Assembly (NCBI RefSeq): GCF_000242455.2
Contig: NC_019892.1
Span: forward strand, 9,372,744-9,436,743
DNA: 64,000 bases
Source of the DNA: Singulisphaera acidiphila DSM 18658
GTDB lineage: Bacteria; Planctomycetota; Planctomycetia; Isosphaerales; Isosphaeraceae
Direction of reading: 5' to 3'
The first letter of the stretch is position 1. The number at the start of each line of letters is the position of its first letter. Position numbers and translations under genes: made by a program. Of this stretch, positions 56,077-64,000 are shown piece by piece. Below the pieces are notes generated by a model. It searched no databases. It was not told the DNA's origin and saw only the letters and a program-made list of their open reading frames with translations.

Positions 56077-57846
56077 ATGACCGCGATCCTCGGGCTCTCT
56101 GCGTTCTATCACGACTCGGCCGCCGCGCTGGTGGTTGACGGCCGGATCGTGGCCGCCGCGCAGGAGGAGCGGTTCACGCGTAAGAAGCATGATGCTGACT
56201 TCCCCACCAACGCAGTCGCCTCTTGCCTGGCCGAAGCAGGCCTGACCCCGGCCGACCTTGACTGGGTGGGGTTCTACGACAAGCCGGTCCTGAAGTTTGA
56301 GCGCCTGCTCGAGACCTATCTTGCCTATGCCCCGCGCGGGTTCCGGTCGTTCCGCCTGGCGATGCCCGTCTGGCTCCGCACCAAGCTGTTCCTGCCGAAG
56401 GTCATGGCCCGGGAACTTGGCGGCTATCACCGTCGCTTCGTCTTCGCCGAGCACCACGAGTCGCACGCGGCCAGCGCCTTCTTCCCGTCGCCGTTCGAGG
56501 AAGCCGCGATCCTGACCGTCGACGGCGTCGGCGAGTGGACAACCGCCAGCTTTGGACACGGCCAGGGCAACCGGATCGCCTTGACGCATCAACTCCGCTT
56601 CCCCCACTCGCTCGGCCTGCTCTATTCGGCCCTGACGTATTACACCGGGTTCCGCGTCAATAGCGGCGAGCACAAGGTCATGGGCCTGGCCCCATACGGT
56701 CAACCCGTCTACGCCGACCTCTTTTTCAAGCACCTGCTCGACCTGAAGGGCGACGGTTCGCTTCGCATGGACATGTCGTACTTCAACTATGCCCAGGGCC
56801 TGACAATGACCTCGGCGAAGTTCCACCGACTCTTCGGCGGACCGCCCCGCCGCCCCGAGTCGCCGGTCACCCAGCGCGAGATGGACCTGGCCGCGTCGCT
56901 GCAAGCCGTCACCGAGGAGATTCTCCTCCGCATGGCGCGGCACGTTCATCAGACGACCGGGGCGAAAAAACTCTGCCTGGCCGGCGGCGTGGCCCTGAAC
57001 TGCGTCGCCAACGGCCGGATCCTCCGCGAAGGGCCGTTCGAGGACCTCTGGATCCAGCCCGCGGCCGGCGACGCGGGAGGCGCCCTCGGCATCGCCCTGT
57101 TCATCGAACATCAACTGCTCGGGCACCCCAGGACCCCGCAGGCGACGGACGCGCAACAAGGGTCGTTGCTCGGCCCCGCCTTCTCCGACGACACGATCGA
57201 GCGGTTCCTCCAAGAAAAAGGGGCGGACTACACGCGGTACGAGTCGGACGAGGACCTCTGCGAAGCGGTCGCCGAAGCCCTGGCCGGCGGGCAAGTCGTC
57301 GGCTGGTTCCAGGGGCGGATGGAGTTCGGCCCCCGGTCCTTGGGCGCACGGAGCTTACTGGGCGACCCCCGCAATCCCGAGATGCAGGCGGTCATGAACC
57401 TCAAGGTCAAATTCCGCGAGTCGTTCCGCCCATTCGGCCCCGCCGTGCTCCGTGACCGGGCCGCCGAGTTGTTCGCAATGCAACCCGGGGGAGAAAGTCC
57501 TTATATGCTCCTGACTTTCCCGGTTTGCCCCGAGGCCAATCTCCCGGCCGTCACACACGTCGACCGCTCCGCGCGAATCCAGACGGTCGATCCCGAGCGG
57601 GCTCCGCTCTTCCACCAGCTTCTCCGCGCCTTCGAGAGGCAAACCGGCTGCCCGGCACTCATCAACACCAGCTTCAACGTCCGCGGCGAGCCGGTCGTCT
57701 GCACGCCGGCGGATGCCTATCGCGGCTTCCTGGCCACGCACATCGACTTGCTGGCCATGGGGCGTTGCGTTCTCCGAAAAGCCGGCCAGCGCCCGCTGAC
57801 CCAGGCCGAAGTGGTCGCTCACCTGGCGCAGTTCCCGCTCGACTGA
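56077..57846 (+). CDS. Carbamoyltransferase, NodU/CmcH family
   Basis: 589 residues, ATG 56077; no Shine-Dalgarno is visible and the 90 bp before it are AT-rich and follow the palindrome. N-domain (HSP70-actin fold, YrdC-like chemistry): ILGLSAFYHDSAAALVVDGR, IVAAAQEERFTRKKHDADFP, EHHESHAASAFFPSPFEEAA (metal-binding His) and ILTVDGVGEWTTASFGHG. C-domain: KLCLAGGVALNCVANGRI, QPAAGDAGGALGIALF, GWFQGRMEFGPRSLGARSLL, then FRESFRPFGPAVL and INTSFNVRGEPVVCTPADAY. It moves a carbamoyl group from carbamoyl phosphate through carbamoyl-AMP to a hydroxyl of a sugar or other acceptor. Followed by SxtJ-like and DUF5989 genes, a common trio. Confidence 0.96.
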   Translation: MTAILGLSAFYHDSAAALVVDGRIVAAAQEERFTRKKHDADFPTNAVASCLAEAGLTPADLDWVGFYDKPVLKFERLLETYLAYAPRGFRSFRLAMPVWLRTKLFLPKVMARELGGYHRRFVFAEHHESHAASAFFPSPFEEAAILTVDGVGEWTTASFGHGQGNRIALTHQLRFPHSLGLLYSALTYYTGFRVNSGEHKVMGLAPYGQPVYADLFFKHLLDLKGDGSLRMDMSYFNYAQGLTMTSAKFHRLFGGPPRRPESPVTQREMDLAASLQAVTEEILLRMARHVHQTTGAKKLCLAGGVALNCVANGRILREGPFEDLWIQPAAGDAGGALGIALFIEHQLLGHPRTPQATDAQQGSLLGPAFSDDTIERFLQEKGADYTRYESDEDLCEAVAEALAGGQVVGWFQGRMEFGPRSLGARSLLGDPRNPEMQAVMNLKVKFRESFRPFGPAVLRDRAAELFAMQPGGESPYMLLTFPVCPEANLPAVTHVDRSARIQTVDPERAPLFHQLLRAFERQTGCPALINTSFNVRGEPVVCTPADAYRGFLATHIDLLAMGRCVLRKAGQRPLTQAEVVAHLAQFPLD

Positions 57847-57880
57847 TCGAACAATCAAAAAGAAGACGAGGAACCCGGCG

Positions 57881-58297
57881 ATGTCCCTGACCCCGATCGA
57901 CTGGCGGCCCGATGCGGCGAAGCTGGCCCAGTTCTCCAAAATCACGATGGTCTTCCTGGCAATGGGCGTCGCCCCTCTGGCCTACCTGCGCGGTCGACCA
58001 ACACTCGCGGCCGCCTGCTGGGTCGCCGCAGTGACCTGCCGTCTGATAGGCGCCTGGCGGCCAACCGCCTTAAAGCCTGTCTACCTCGGCCTGACCCTGG
58101 CCACCTGGCCGATCGGCTGGGTGATCTCGCATCTCGCCTTGGGCATCGTCTATTATGGAGTCATCACGCCGATCGCCCTGGTCTTCCGCCTGCTCGGCCG
58201 CGACGCCATGCCCCGGCGATTCGACCGCGACGCCCCAACTTACTGGGAACCCTACGATCCCGACCACGGCTTGGATCGATATTTGCGTCAATTTTGA
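57881..58297 (+). CDS. SxtJ-like membrane protein
   Basis: 138 residues, ATG 57881 (GAGGAAC upstream), 34 bp after the carbamoyltransferase stop. Three hydrophobic helices: LAQFSKITMVFLAMGVAPLA, AACWVAAVTCRLIGAW and YLGLTLATWPIGWVISHLAL, with the family mark GIVYYGVITPIALVFRLLGR and end YWEPYDPDHGLDRYLRQF. This is the SxtJ family named after the saxitoxin cluster and usually found next to carbamoyltransferases; the biochemical role is not established. Confidence 0.88.
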   Translation: MSLTPIDWRPDAAKLAQFSKITMVFLAMGVAPLAYLRGRPTLAAACWVAAVTCRLIGAWRPTALKPVYLGLTLATWPIGWVISHLALGIVYYGVITPIALVFRLLGRDAMPRRFDRDAPTYWEPYDPDHGLDRYLRQF

Positions 58298-58350
58298 AGT
58301 CTTTTAATATCAAACAAAAGCATCTCCCCTCTCCGCTTCGGAATAAGACA

Positions 58351-58563
58351 ATGTCAAACGCCCGGACCGAGAAGCCGAAAACCGACAGCCTCGACGAGTT
58401 GGCCCACTCCTCGCAACCGAGCCTGCCGGCCGAGTTGTTCGACTTCCTGAAGCACAACAAGAAGTGGTGGCTACTGCCAATCCTGCTCGTGCTCGCCATG
58501 TTCGGCATTCTGCTGGCGCTCGCATCCACCCCAGCGGCCCCGTTCATTTACACGATGTTCTGA
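58351..58563 (+). CDS. DUF5989 small membrane protein
   Basis: 70 residues from ATG 58351. The N-half is polar; then ELFDFLKHNKKWWLLPILLV and LAMFGILLALASTPAAPFIY form one membrane helix with the DUF5989 pattern FLxxxKKWWLxPI and the end APFIYTMF. These very small proteins typically follow SxtJ and carbamoyltransferase genes, as here. Function unknown; probably a small subunit or anchor of the carbamoylation complex. Confidence 0.88.
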   Translation: MSNARTEKPKTDSLDELAHSSQPSLPAELFDFLKHNKKWWLLPILLVLAMFGILLALASTPAAPFIYTMF

Positions 58564-58933
58564 GGCGTGAGAGTCCTTCTGGCCCACACCTCGAATTTCT
58601 TGGTCGTCCACGCCCTGACCTCCCCCCGTAAGCGACCAGAATTCGGGCCGACCCCATCACCGGCCGTTCCAGTCCCGTAGGGTCGGCTTCAGCCTGCCGT
58701 CCTTCAGGGCAGAGCGGAACGGGGCTTTTCCCAGAATTGAGGCGAAAAAAGGGGGGACATAGCAATAGTGTTCAGCACGAGATTTGCACACTTTCCACCC
58801 AAGCTAATCTTACCCTCGAGAGCCGAAAACGGGGATCTCGCAAGGACACTTGGTACAGGAATTACGACACTTCTCGCTGATCTCCACCGCGATTTCATGC
58901 GATTTGACGTGATCGTTGGCCTTCATTCGCTGG
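58564..58933. other. Intergenic region with a GGGGGGACATAG motif
   Basis: No gene supported. At 58749-58760 a G-run leads into GACATAGCAATAG, which is close to the sequence at about 63467-63487 beside the REP-associated transposase remnant. This may be the trace of an earlier insertion. Confidence 0.4.
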
Positions 58934-60227
58934 CAGGGCCAGCGCATATCAAACACGCTGTAGTGAAAGAACTTGTGTAAGGTAGTCCGTATTGATCATG
59001 CAGGACATCATCTTTCCGCGAAGGCTATCCTTGTCGGGATGACGCTTCAGGAGCGTCACGGCGAACCGCCGCAGCCAACTCAAGTTGTTCCCCAAAGTCC
59101 GCTCGCGAGTGCGGTGCTCATCCTCGCGAAAGTTCACGTCCAGCACCCAATGCATCGACTCGATGCCCCAGTGGCCACGCACCGCTTCACCAAACCGCTT
59201 GCCGCTCAAATAGCGGCTGCTGAGATAGTAACGCACCTCGTCCGACTCCGTACCGTCGGCATACTGCGTAATCCGCGCGGCATAGCCGATTGCCTTGATC
59301 CACGGCCAGTCCTTGCCCGGCGCGAAATCTCGCGGCACCTTGGCCAAATAATAGGAGCGTTCGTCGATGCGACCGTGGCCGTCATCGCGGGTCTCGTGGC
59401 AGCGATACCGCAGGTCCTCCAGGTCGCGTTCCAGGTGGTCGAGGAAGAACGCCTGGATCGCGGCCGCGAGCTTTGGCTGGTTGTCTTTGACCGCGATGAC
59501 GCAATCGCCGCCGCCGGTAACGATCTGCTCGACGATGTCTTTCTGGCAGCCCATTGCGTCGATCGTGATGAGGGTGTCGGCCAGGTCGATCTGCTCGAGG
59601 AGCTGCGGGATGGCCGTGATCTCGTTCGACTTGGCCTCGGTGGCCACCTGTCCCAGCGCAATGCCCTCTTCGCCGGCCCAGGCGCTGACGATATGCAGGG
59701 CACCAAGGCCGTTGGCCTCGTCGTGCGACCCGCGGCAGGCTTTGCCGTCGATGGCGATGAGTCGGCGGGGGTTCTTGGGGTCGGCCGGGATCGCGTCACA
59801 GATCCAGGCTTGGAAGCAGCGTTGGAAGGCTTCGGGCTTCAGCGCCATGAGCAAGCGGCGGATGCAGTCTCGCGAGGGGATGCCATTGTGCAGGGCGAGA
59901 TGCTCGGCCAGCCAGGAGGCGCGATTCTTGGCCCAGCGATGGATGGCGGTGGGCCCATCACAGCCGCAGATGACGCCGCAGACGGCGATATCGACCATCA
60001 AATGCTTGCGATTGCGCGTGTGTCGGGGGTCGGAGAGGGATTCGAAATCAGAGCCGATCGAGCCGACATCGACGATCTTCGCCATGAGAGGCATCCTTGG
60101 ATCGGTCCGTGTCGGCCTCCGCACGCCGGAGCGCAGTAAGCCAATCACAAGGACCGAATCCAAGATATCGAGCCGAGGCCTGTCGCGCCAGACTACCCAG
60201 GTCGCACAGCTATGCGCGCTGGCCCTG
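58934..60227 (-). mobile_element. ISAs1-family insertion sequence
   Basis: About 1,294 bp. The two ends share CAGGGCCAGCGC reading inward (58934-58945 and 60216-60227), followed by similar but not identical bases. I found no matching target duplication, so one end may have been rearranged or the duplication has decayed. It contains one intact transposase gene. Confidence 0.8.
58949..60085 (-). CDS. ISAs1-family transposase
   Basis: 378 residues from ATG 60085 (AAGGA upstream); ATG 60094 is an alternative. Family features: N-terminal DPRHTRNRKHLMVDIAVCGV, ESPSRDTI-like GIPSRDCIRRLLM, catalytic region RRLIAIDGKACRGSHDEANG, LITIDAMGCQKDIVEQIV, AVKDNQPKL and the C-terminal VRGHWGIESMHWVLDVNFRE with DEHRTR. 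All expected acidic residues are present and length is normal for the family. Confidence 0.95.
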   Translation of the reverse strand: MAKIVDVGSIGSDFESLSDPRHTRNRKHLMVDIAVCGVICGCDGPTAIHRWAKNRASWLAEHLALHNGIPSRDCIRRLLMALKPEAFQRCFQAWICDAIPADPKNPRRLIAIDGKACRGSHDEANGLGALHIVSAWAGEEGIALGQVATEAKSNEITAIPQLLEQIDLADTLITIDAMGCQKDIVEQIVTGGGDCVIAVKDNQPKLAAAIQAFFLDHLERDLEDLRYRCHETRDDGHGRIDERSYYLAKVPRDFAPGKDWPWIKAIGYAARITQYADGTESDEVRYYLSSRYLSGKRFGEAVRGHWGIESMHWVLDVNFREDEHRTRERTLGNNLSWLRRFAVTLLKRHPDKDSLRGKMMSCMINTDYLTQVLSLQRV

Positions 60228-60387
60228 GGGTGCGTTATCCTCGCTGCCAGCGTGGAGATAGCAGGAGATACCCTGGTTATTTTGCTATTATTCGCCCAAG
60301 TCCAGTTGCTAATCCATCATTCATCGGCTACAACTTGCTTGCAATTTGCATTTCTGACGTACGCAAGACTTTCATACATGAGCATAT

Positions 60388-60834
60388 ATGAGAGCAAAAG
60401 CAGTTCTTTTGCCTACCTTGCCACGGGCCATCGCGGTTGTCCTTGTGGCGACGGCGACGACAGCGTGGGCGACAGTGACGTCCATCGTCATGACGCCCCT
60501 TACTCCAGATCCCCCGATCCTCGGACGCGAATACACACTGGCACCCAATGACGATACTGATATCGACACTTCCGAGTGGTTTAGATCAAGAGCATTCGGC
60601 GATTGTTTTGTGCCAGGCGGTGTAATCAGTAACAGTCAAGATTATACTGCGTTTTCTCAGATTCCCGGAACATACAGCTACGTGCTTACTAATACGTACA
60701 TGTCCCCTGGGCCGGAGCTGCCCGCTCCGCCAAAGACGACCAAGCCGAGGACGATCACTATCGCCAAAGACGACAATTTCGTAATAACGTACGGATACAA
60801 GCTCCTCGTGTCAAATCCCGGTTCGGTAGTTATG
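60388..60834 (+). pseudogene. Secreted unknown protein, 5' part, split by IS701-like element
   Basis: 149 codons from ATG 60388. A signal peptide is clear (LPRAIAVVLVATATTAWA-TV). The rest, with PNDDTDIDTSEWFRSRAFGD and DDNFVITYGYKLLVSNPGSV, resembles no family I know. The frame runs directly into the IS at 60835. Removing the IS and one TATG copy restores an open frame to 62567, giving about 271 residues (see 62199-62567). GC content is lower than in its neighbours, which suggests recent acquisition. Confidence 0.75.
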
Positions 60835-62194
60835 ACTGGTATTTTGCAAACTGGTCCGCGGCAGCGTTAAAATAGGTAGACGAGGCTCGAGTTTTGCCCA
60901 AATTGCTCTGGCGCAGTTGGACTGCGGAGCATCGGCTTATGCCTGGAATTATCGAATTTCCCAAGCTGGTCGAAGCCGCCCTGACCCAGCACGGCGACCT
61001 CTTCGCCAATGAGTGCCAACGTCGCCACTTCGCCGAGTACCTCACCGGCCTGTTCGTCGCCGACCGGAAAACCGTCCTCGGCATTCATGACGAGTTCGCC
61101 CAGACCACCGACCAATCCTGCCTCAATCGCTTCCTCACCGCCGCCCAGTGGGACCCCGAGACGCTCAACGATCGAAGGCTCGAGCAACTCCAGAAGGAGC
61201 CCTCCACTCGCTACAGCGTTCAGGGCGTCATCCCGATCGACAATACTCTCGTCGATCGGGACGGGATGCTGATTCCCGACGCCAACTGGTTCTGGGACCA
61301 CACCGAAGAGCGGAACAAGATCGCCCAGGACTATCTCTTCGTCAACTACGTCTGCACCAGCGGCAAGCACTACCCCCTGGAGTTCCGGCTCTTCCGCAAG
61401 CAAGAGGTCTGCGAAGCCTTGGACGAGCCGTTCCGCAACCATACCGCCTTGTGCTGCGAGCTGATCGATTGGGTCTGCGAGCGGGGAATCCCCGGCGACT
61501 TCGCCATGGACTGCTACTTCACCAACGCCGAGGTCCTCAACCACATTGATGGGAAGCAGGATCGGTTGGGACGGCCCCACGGTTACGTGGGCGATCTCAA
61601 GACCAACCGCAAGTTGGAGTGGAAGGGGGGGATCCTCAAGGCCAACGAGTTGGCGGCGTCGATCCCGGTGGAGGACCGCAAAGCGATGAGGATCGGCGAC
61701 CGTCGCCAGTGGTACTTCACGGTGACGGTCCGAATCCCCGGGGTGAACCACAAGGTGCGGATTGTCCTCCTCTGGCACTACCGCAACGACGGGACGTGCT
61801 GCAAGATCCTGGTGACGAATCGGATTACCTGGGAGGTGAGTCGGATCGTGCGGGTGTACCGCCATCGCTGGACAGGCACGGAGACGTTCCATCGGGACGG
61901 CAAGCAACAACTCGGGTTGGGTGACTGTCAGTTGCGTGATGTCCAGGGCCAGACCCGGCATATGTACCTGGTCATGCTGGCGTACAGTCTGCTCATGAGC
62001 GAGTTGAAGCAGGGTCGTGCGAAGGAGTGGGCACTCCATCGGCTGATGACCATCGGCGAGGCCTGTCGGGCGATGACGAGGGAAGCCCTGCGGACGACGC
62101 TCTCGTGGGCGATCGAGCAAGTCACGCAATTTGAGCAACCCTATGAACATGTCGTGGCTCAGCTGGGGTTATCCTGACTTTGCAAAACACCAGT
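60835..62194 (+). mobile_element. IS701-like insertion sequence splitting a gene
   Basis: 1,360 bp. Inverted repeats ACTGGT(A/G)TTTTGCAAA at 60835-60850 and complement at 62179-62194, flanked by a 4-bp duplication TATG (60831-60834, 62195-62198). One intact DDE transposase gene. The element sits in frame-neutral fashion inside a secreted-protein gene. Confidence 0.9.
60939..62177 (+). CDS. DDE transposase, IS701-like
   Basis: 412 residues from ATG 60939 (GGAG upstream); a TTG 15 codons earlier is possible. N-terminal helical part with ECQRRHFAEYLTGLFVADRK and DQSCLNRFLTAAQWDPETLN; first Asp in VIPIDNTLVDRDG; second in GIPGDFAMDCYFTNAEVLNH; and a C-terminal IVRVYRHRWTGTETFHRDGK with the Glu. 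The pattern fits DDE_5-type transposases of the IS701 group, though I am less sure of the family than of the element. The gene is intact. Confidence 0.8.
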   Translation: MPGIIEFPKLVEAALTQHGDLFANECQRRHFAEYLTGLFVADRKTVLGIHDEFAQTTDQSCLNRFLTAAQWDPETLNDRRLEQLQKEPSTRYSVQGVIPIDNTLVDRDGMLIPDANWFWDHTEERNKIAQDYLFVNYVCTSGKHYPLEFRLFRKQEVCEALDEPFRNHTALCCELIDWVCERGIPGDFAMDCYFTNAEVLNHIDGKQDRLGRPHGYVGDLKTNRKLEWKGGILKANELAASIPVEDRKAMRIGDRRQWYFTVTVRIPGVNHKVRIVLLWHYRNDGTCCKILVTNRITWEVSRIVRVYRHRWTGTETFHRDGKQQLGLGDCQLRDVQGQTRHMYLVMLAYSLLMSELKQGRAKEWALHRLMTIGEACRAMTREALRTTLSWAIEQVTQFEQPYEHVVAQLGLS

Positions 62195-62198
62195 TATG

Positions 62199-62567
62199 AG
62201 GCACCAAATTTATAGCGGAGATAATTATTGCGGTCCACATATGACCGGATTGCTGCAGCAGAAGTTGACGAACCAAGTCGTCAACGGGGTACAGCTTAAG
62301 GACCAGAACTGGAACCCAGCTGCTGGTGGGGACACGTTGAATCTCATCGACGGGGAAATTTGCGATGAGGTAGGGTCGATGGCTGATACCGTGGCTTTCG
62401 ATGCTTTGCCGGAGGGAAGCGATTTTTTCTCCGCAACGCAAGAATTTCGGATTCTCTATTCCACTCCTTGCACTACTGACCCTCCTTCTCCTCCCCTCGA
62501 AATGTATCTTGGTTCGTGGTCTTTCAAGAAGAAAAAGAAGAGCGATACGCAATGGTGGATCGAATAA
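62199..62567 (+). pseudogene. Secreted unknown protein, 3' part, behind the IS701-like element
   Basis: 122 codons that continue the frame of 60388-60834 after removal of the IS. The duplicated TATG happens to supply an ATG at 62196, so a short separate product is conceivable, but there is no ribosome site or signal peptide. Contains IYSGDNYCGPHMTGLL, VSQ-free polar stretches and ends FKKKKKSDTQWWIE. Stop at 62567, 15 bp before the next secreted-protein gene, so the two were probably an operon. Confidence 0.7.
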
Positions 62568-62582
62568 CACAGGAGCCAGATC

Positions 62583-63158
62583 ATGAAGAGAAGCAAGTTT
62601 CTTGTCATCGGAGCATTCGGGATGCTCTTAACATGTGGTTACTTGGCGGCTTCCGCTCCGAGCAAAAGCCTGACAAAGAAGCGCAAAATCTCGCCGCAAG
62701 CCCCAATCCGCATGCCTCGAGAAAATTTCATTCCCACCCCTGAGCAAGTCGCCCAATTCCAAGGGACCAATAACGACCCGGCCCGTCTCTACACCATCGA
62801 ACCAGCTCCGATTCGAGCGGAGGTCAAGGCACGTTCGCCCGAAGAGAACAAGCTCTTTGAGCAGGCTACAGCTATTATGCTCCGCGAGCGTCCCGTGCCC
62901 CCCGATCGCGTTCAATTCTTCAAATGGGTGGATGAGGGCGACTTTCGCTTTAAGATCAAGGGGTGGGATGCATTTGTCTACACCGTAACTCCCATCCCTG
63001 GAGGCTGGGGGATTAGGCTGAAGGTCTGGCCTCAGCTCACCACGGAGGCACAAGTCGCTAACGGTTACTTCGAGGAGTATACCTGGACTGATGGCGTCCT
63101 GAGTTTTGTGAAGGGCTACGGTGATCCGAGAACTCCGGGTAAAATGGTCCACTGGTGA
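62583..63158 (+). CDS. Secreted protein of unknown function
   Basis: 191 residues, ATG 62583 with ACAGGAGC upstream. Signal peptide (KFLVIGAFGMLLTCGYLAAS-A); a Cys within the hydrophobic core is not in a lipobox context. The mature part has basic and polar residues, then a probable globular domain with FFKWVDEGDFRFKIKGWDAF, VYTVTPIPGGWGIRLKVWPQ and NGYFEEYTWTDGVLSFVKGY. Strand-rich, no family recognised. It directly follows the split secreted-protein gene and has similar base composition. Confidence 0.7.
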   Translation: MKRSKFLVIGAFGMLLTCGYLAASAPSKSLTKKRKISPQAPIRMPRENFIPTPEQVAQFQGTNNDPARLYTIEPAPIRAEVKARSPEENKLFEQATAIMLRERPVPPDRVQFFKWVDEGDFRFKIKGWDAFVYTVTPIPGGWGIRLKVWPQLTTEAQVANGYFEEYTWTDGVLSFVKGYGDPRTPGKMVHW

Positions 63159-63492
63159 AGAAGGTCGCTGCTTCCCAGGACCGAGGAGAGCGGCTAGGGC
63201 CAAAGCCCTTGGCCGCATTTTCCTCCAATCAACCTTTACAATCGGCACAACTCTCACATTTATTCACTCGAACATAATTTCGATTACATGATGTTTCCGC
63301 CAAACTCGTCGAAGGGGGCTTTGGAGGGCTTCGGCGTGGGGAACGTCTCTCGTTTCGCGGAGTCGACAGTCGCCGGTCGCCGCCGTCGGTCATTGAAAAG
63401 CGGCCGATCGGTATCCCGAGGGGATTCCCTCAGGTCGCGGGGGGAGTTGCAGTCGACCAGAAAACAGGGGGGGGACATAGTAAATAATCGTC
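63159..63492. other. Intergenic region next to the transposase remnant
   Basis: No gene supported. It contains the GGGGACATAGTAAATAATCG stretch at about 63471-63490, next to the 3' end of the REP-associated transposase remnant and probably part of that element. Confidence 0.4.
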
Positions 63493-64000
63493 TCAGGTCC
63501 GCTCCTTCTTCGGCCTCCCGCGCGCACGGAGGCACGATGCCAACCCCAAACGCTCGGCCGTAACGCGCGTCCACGACTCGTTGCCGAACGGCTTCCCGCG
63601 CTCGACTGAATGCCGCAGGCGATTCAGGTCGCCCGACGAGAGCGGATCGTTCACACCCTCTAACCAACGCGAGTCACACAACGCCGGCTCGCCACGCCAG
63701 AGCATTCCTTGGCCACTCAACCAGGAGACCAGGCTCGACCAGCGCCAGTCCTCCGCGCGGACCACCAACTCGGCGCGTAACGCATTCCGCTCAACGTAAC
63801 GCAGTACGGTGAGCAAATGCTCTCGGCATCGATCGGGAACGCCTTGAAACGACCTGGCCACACTTGTCCCGGCGTGTGGTGGGGGCGGTGATTACGTCGC
63901 GCGGGCCCCGTCAGAAGCCACGGCATCCAGCGGCTGAGGTCGCCATCCGCGTGGGGACGAAGCACCAAGGGGAAGTGATTCGGCATGAAACAGTAGCCGA
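63493..64000 (-). pseudogene. REP-associated tyrosine transposase (TnpA/IS200-like), frameshifted, cut by window edge
   Basis: On the minus strand the start (outside the window) leads into YCFMPNHFPLVLRPHADGDL, the RAYT His-x-His-like core (here MPNHFPLVL, with the second His replaced by Pro), SRWMPWLLTGPARRNHRPHH and VWPGRFKAFPIDAE. Then the frame changes near 63821-63824, where one base appears missing, and continues in another frame as EHLLTVLRYVERNALRAELV, EDWRWSSLVSWL and the C-terminal PFGNESWTRVTAERLGLASC with RGRPKKERT. The frameshift and the altered metal-binding motif make activity unlikely. Confidence 0.8.

Noticed and set aside
42383..64000. Possibility that the whole region is a prophage or plasmid
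   Set aside because: No phage structural, integrase, replication or partition genes are seen; the mobile parts are individual IS elements.

Overview
The window (high GC, about 64 kb) looks like a chromosome segment of a planctomycete, probably of the Isosphaeraceae type. The signs are two DUF1559 proteins with prepilin-type N-termini, an ECF sigma factor translationally coupled to a Ser/Thr kinase fused to WD40 repeats, a WhiG/FliA-type sigma factor ending a flagellar operon, a cytochrome/beta-propeller fusion, many different IS elements and abundant palindromic intergenic repeats. The taxon is inferred from gene content only.

Layout. 1-7.0 kb: end of a methyltransferase gene, a small membrane protein, a GntR/FCD regulator, a small lipoprotein, two DUF1559 pseudopilin-like proteins, a STAS protein and a membrane-anchored WD40 protein. 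7.5-11.7 kb: a duplicated-domain unknown protein, then the ECF sigma/kinase-WD40 pair. 12.06-13.82 kb: an IS1380-family element with 15-bp ends and a CTAG duplication. 14-21.6 kb: VOC-fold protein, DoxX-like protein, nitronate monooxygenase, and a two-gene phosphorelay (response regulator-kinase plus hybrid kinase with two receivers and an HPt domain). 22-24.2 kb: a broken sigma-factor gene, a nested palindrome cluster and a small membrane protein.

24.3-38.8 kb, minus strand: flagellar operon in transcription order fliF, fliG-like 1, fliG-like 2, fliO, fliP, fliQ, fliR, flhB, (accessory block), flhA, flhF, flhG, whiG/fliA. It encodes the MS ring, switch, export gate, placement GTPase/ATPase and a flagellar-type sigma factor. 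Oddities: FlhB lacks the NPTH self-cleavage motif, FliG is divided between two overlapping genes with no recognisable middle domain, FlhG lacks the usual P-loop lysine, and an IS481-like element sits between flhB and flhA. 39.2-41.1 kb: a group IIC-like intron placed directly behind a transcription terminator.

41.2-58.6 kb: a secreted repeat protein with a structured leader, a GT39-type glycosyltransferase, a membrane protein, then the most interesting cluster. This is MBOAT acyltransferase, two tandem SGNH hydrolase-like proteins, an amino-acid-adenylating enzyme and an LpxL/HtrB-like acyltransferase (45.7-52.4 kb), followed after a divergent cytochrome gene and an IS4 insertion by carbamoyltransferase, SxtJ-like and DUF5989 proteins (56.1-58.6 kb). 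It resembles a Dlt (D-alanylation) machine without a visible carrier protein and joined to O-carbamoylation, and may decorate a cell-surface polymer.

58.9-64 kb: IS-rich. It holds an ISAs1-like element, an IS701-like element that splits a secreted-protein gene exactly (TATG duplication, frame preserved), a secreted unknown protein and a frameshifted REP-associated transposase running off the end. Three insertions sit in or beside DNA palindromes: the IS481-like and IS4 elements inside long palindromes, and the group II intron behind a terminator hairpin.
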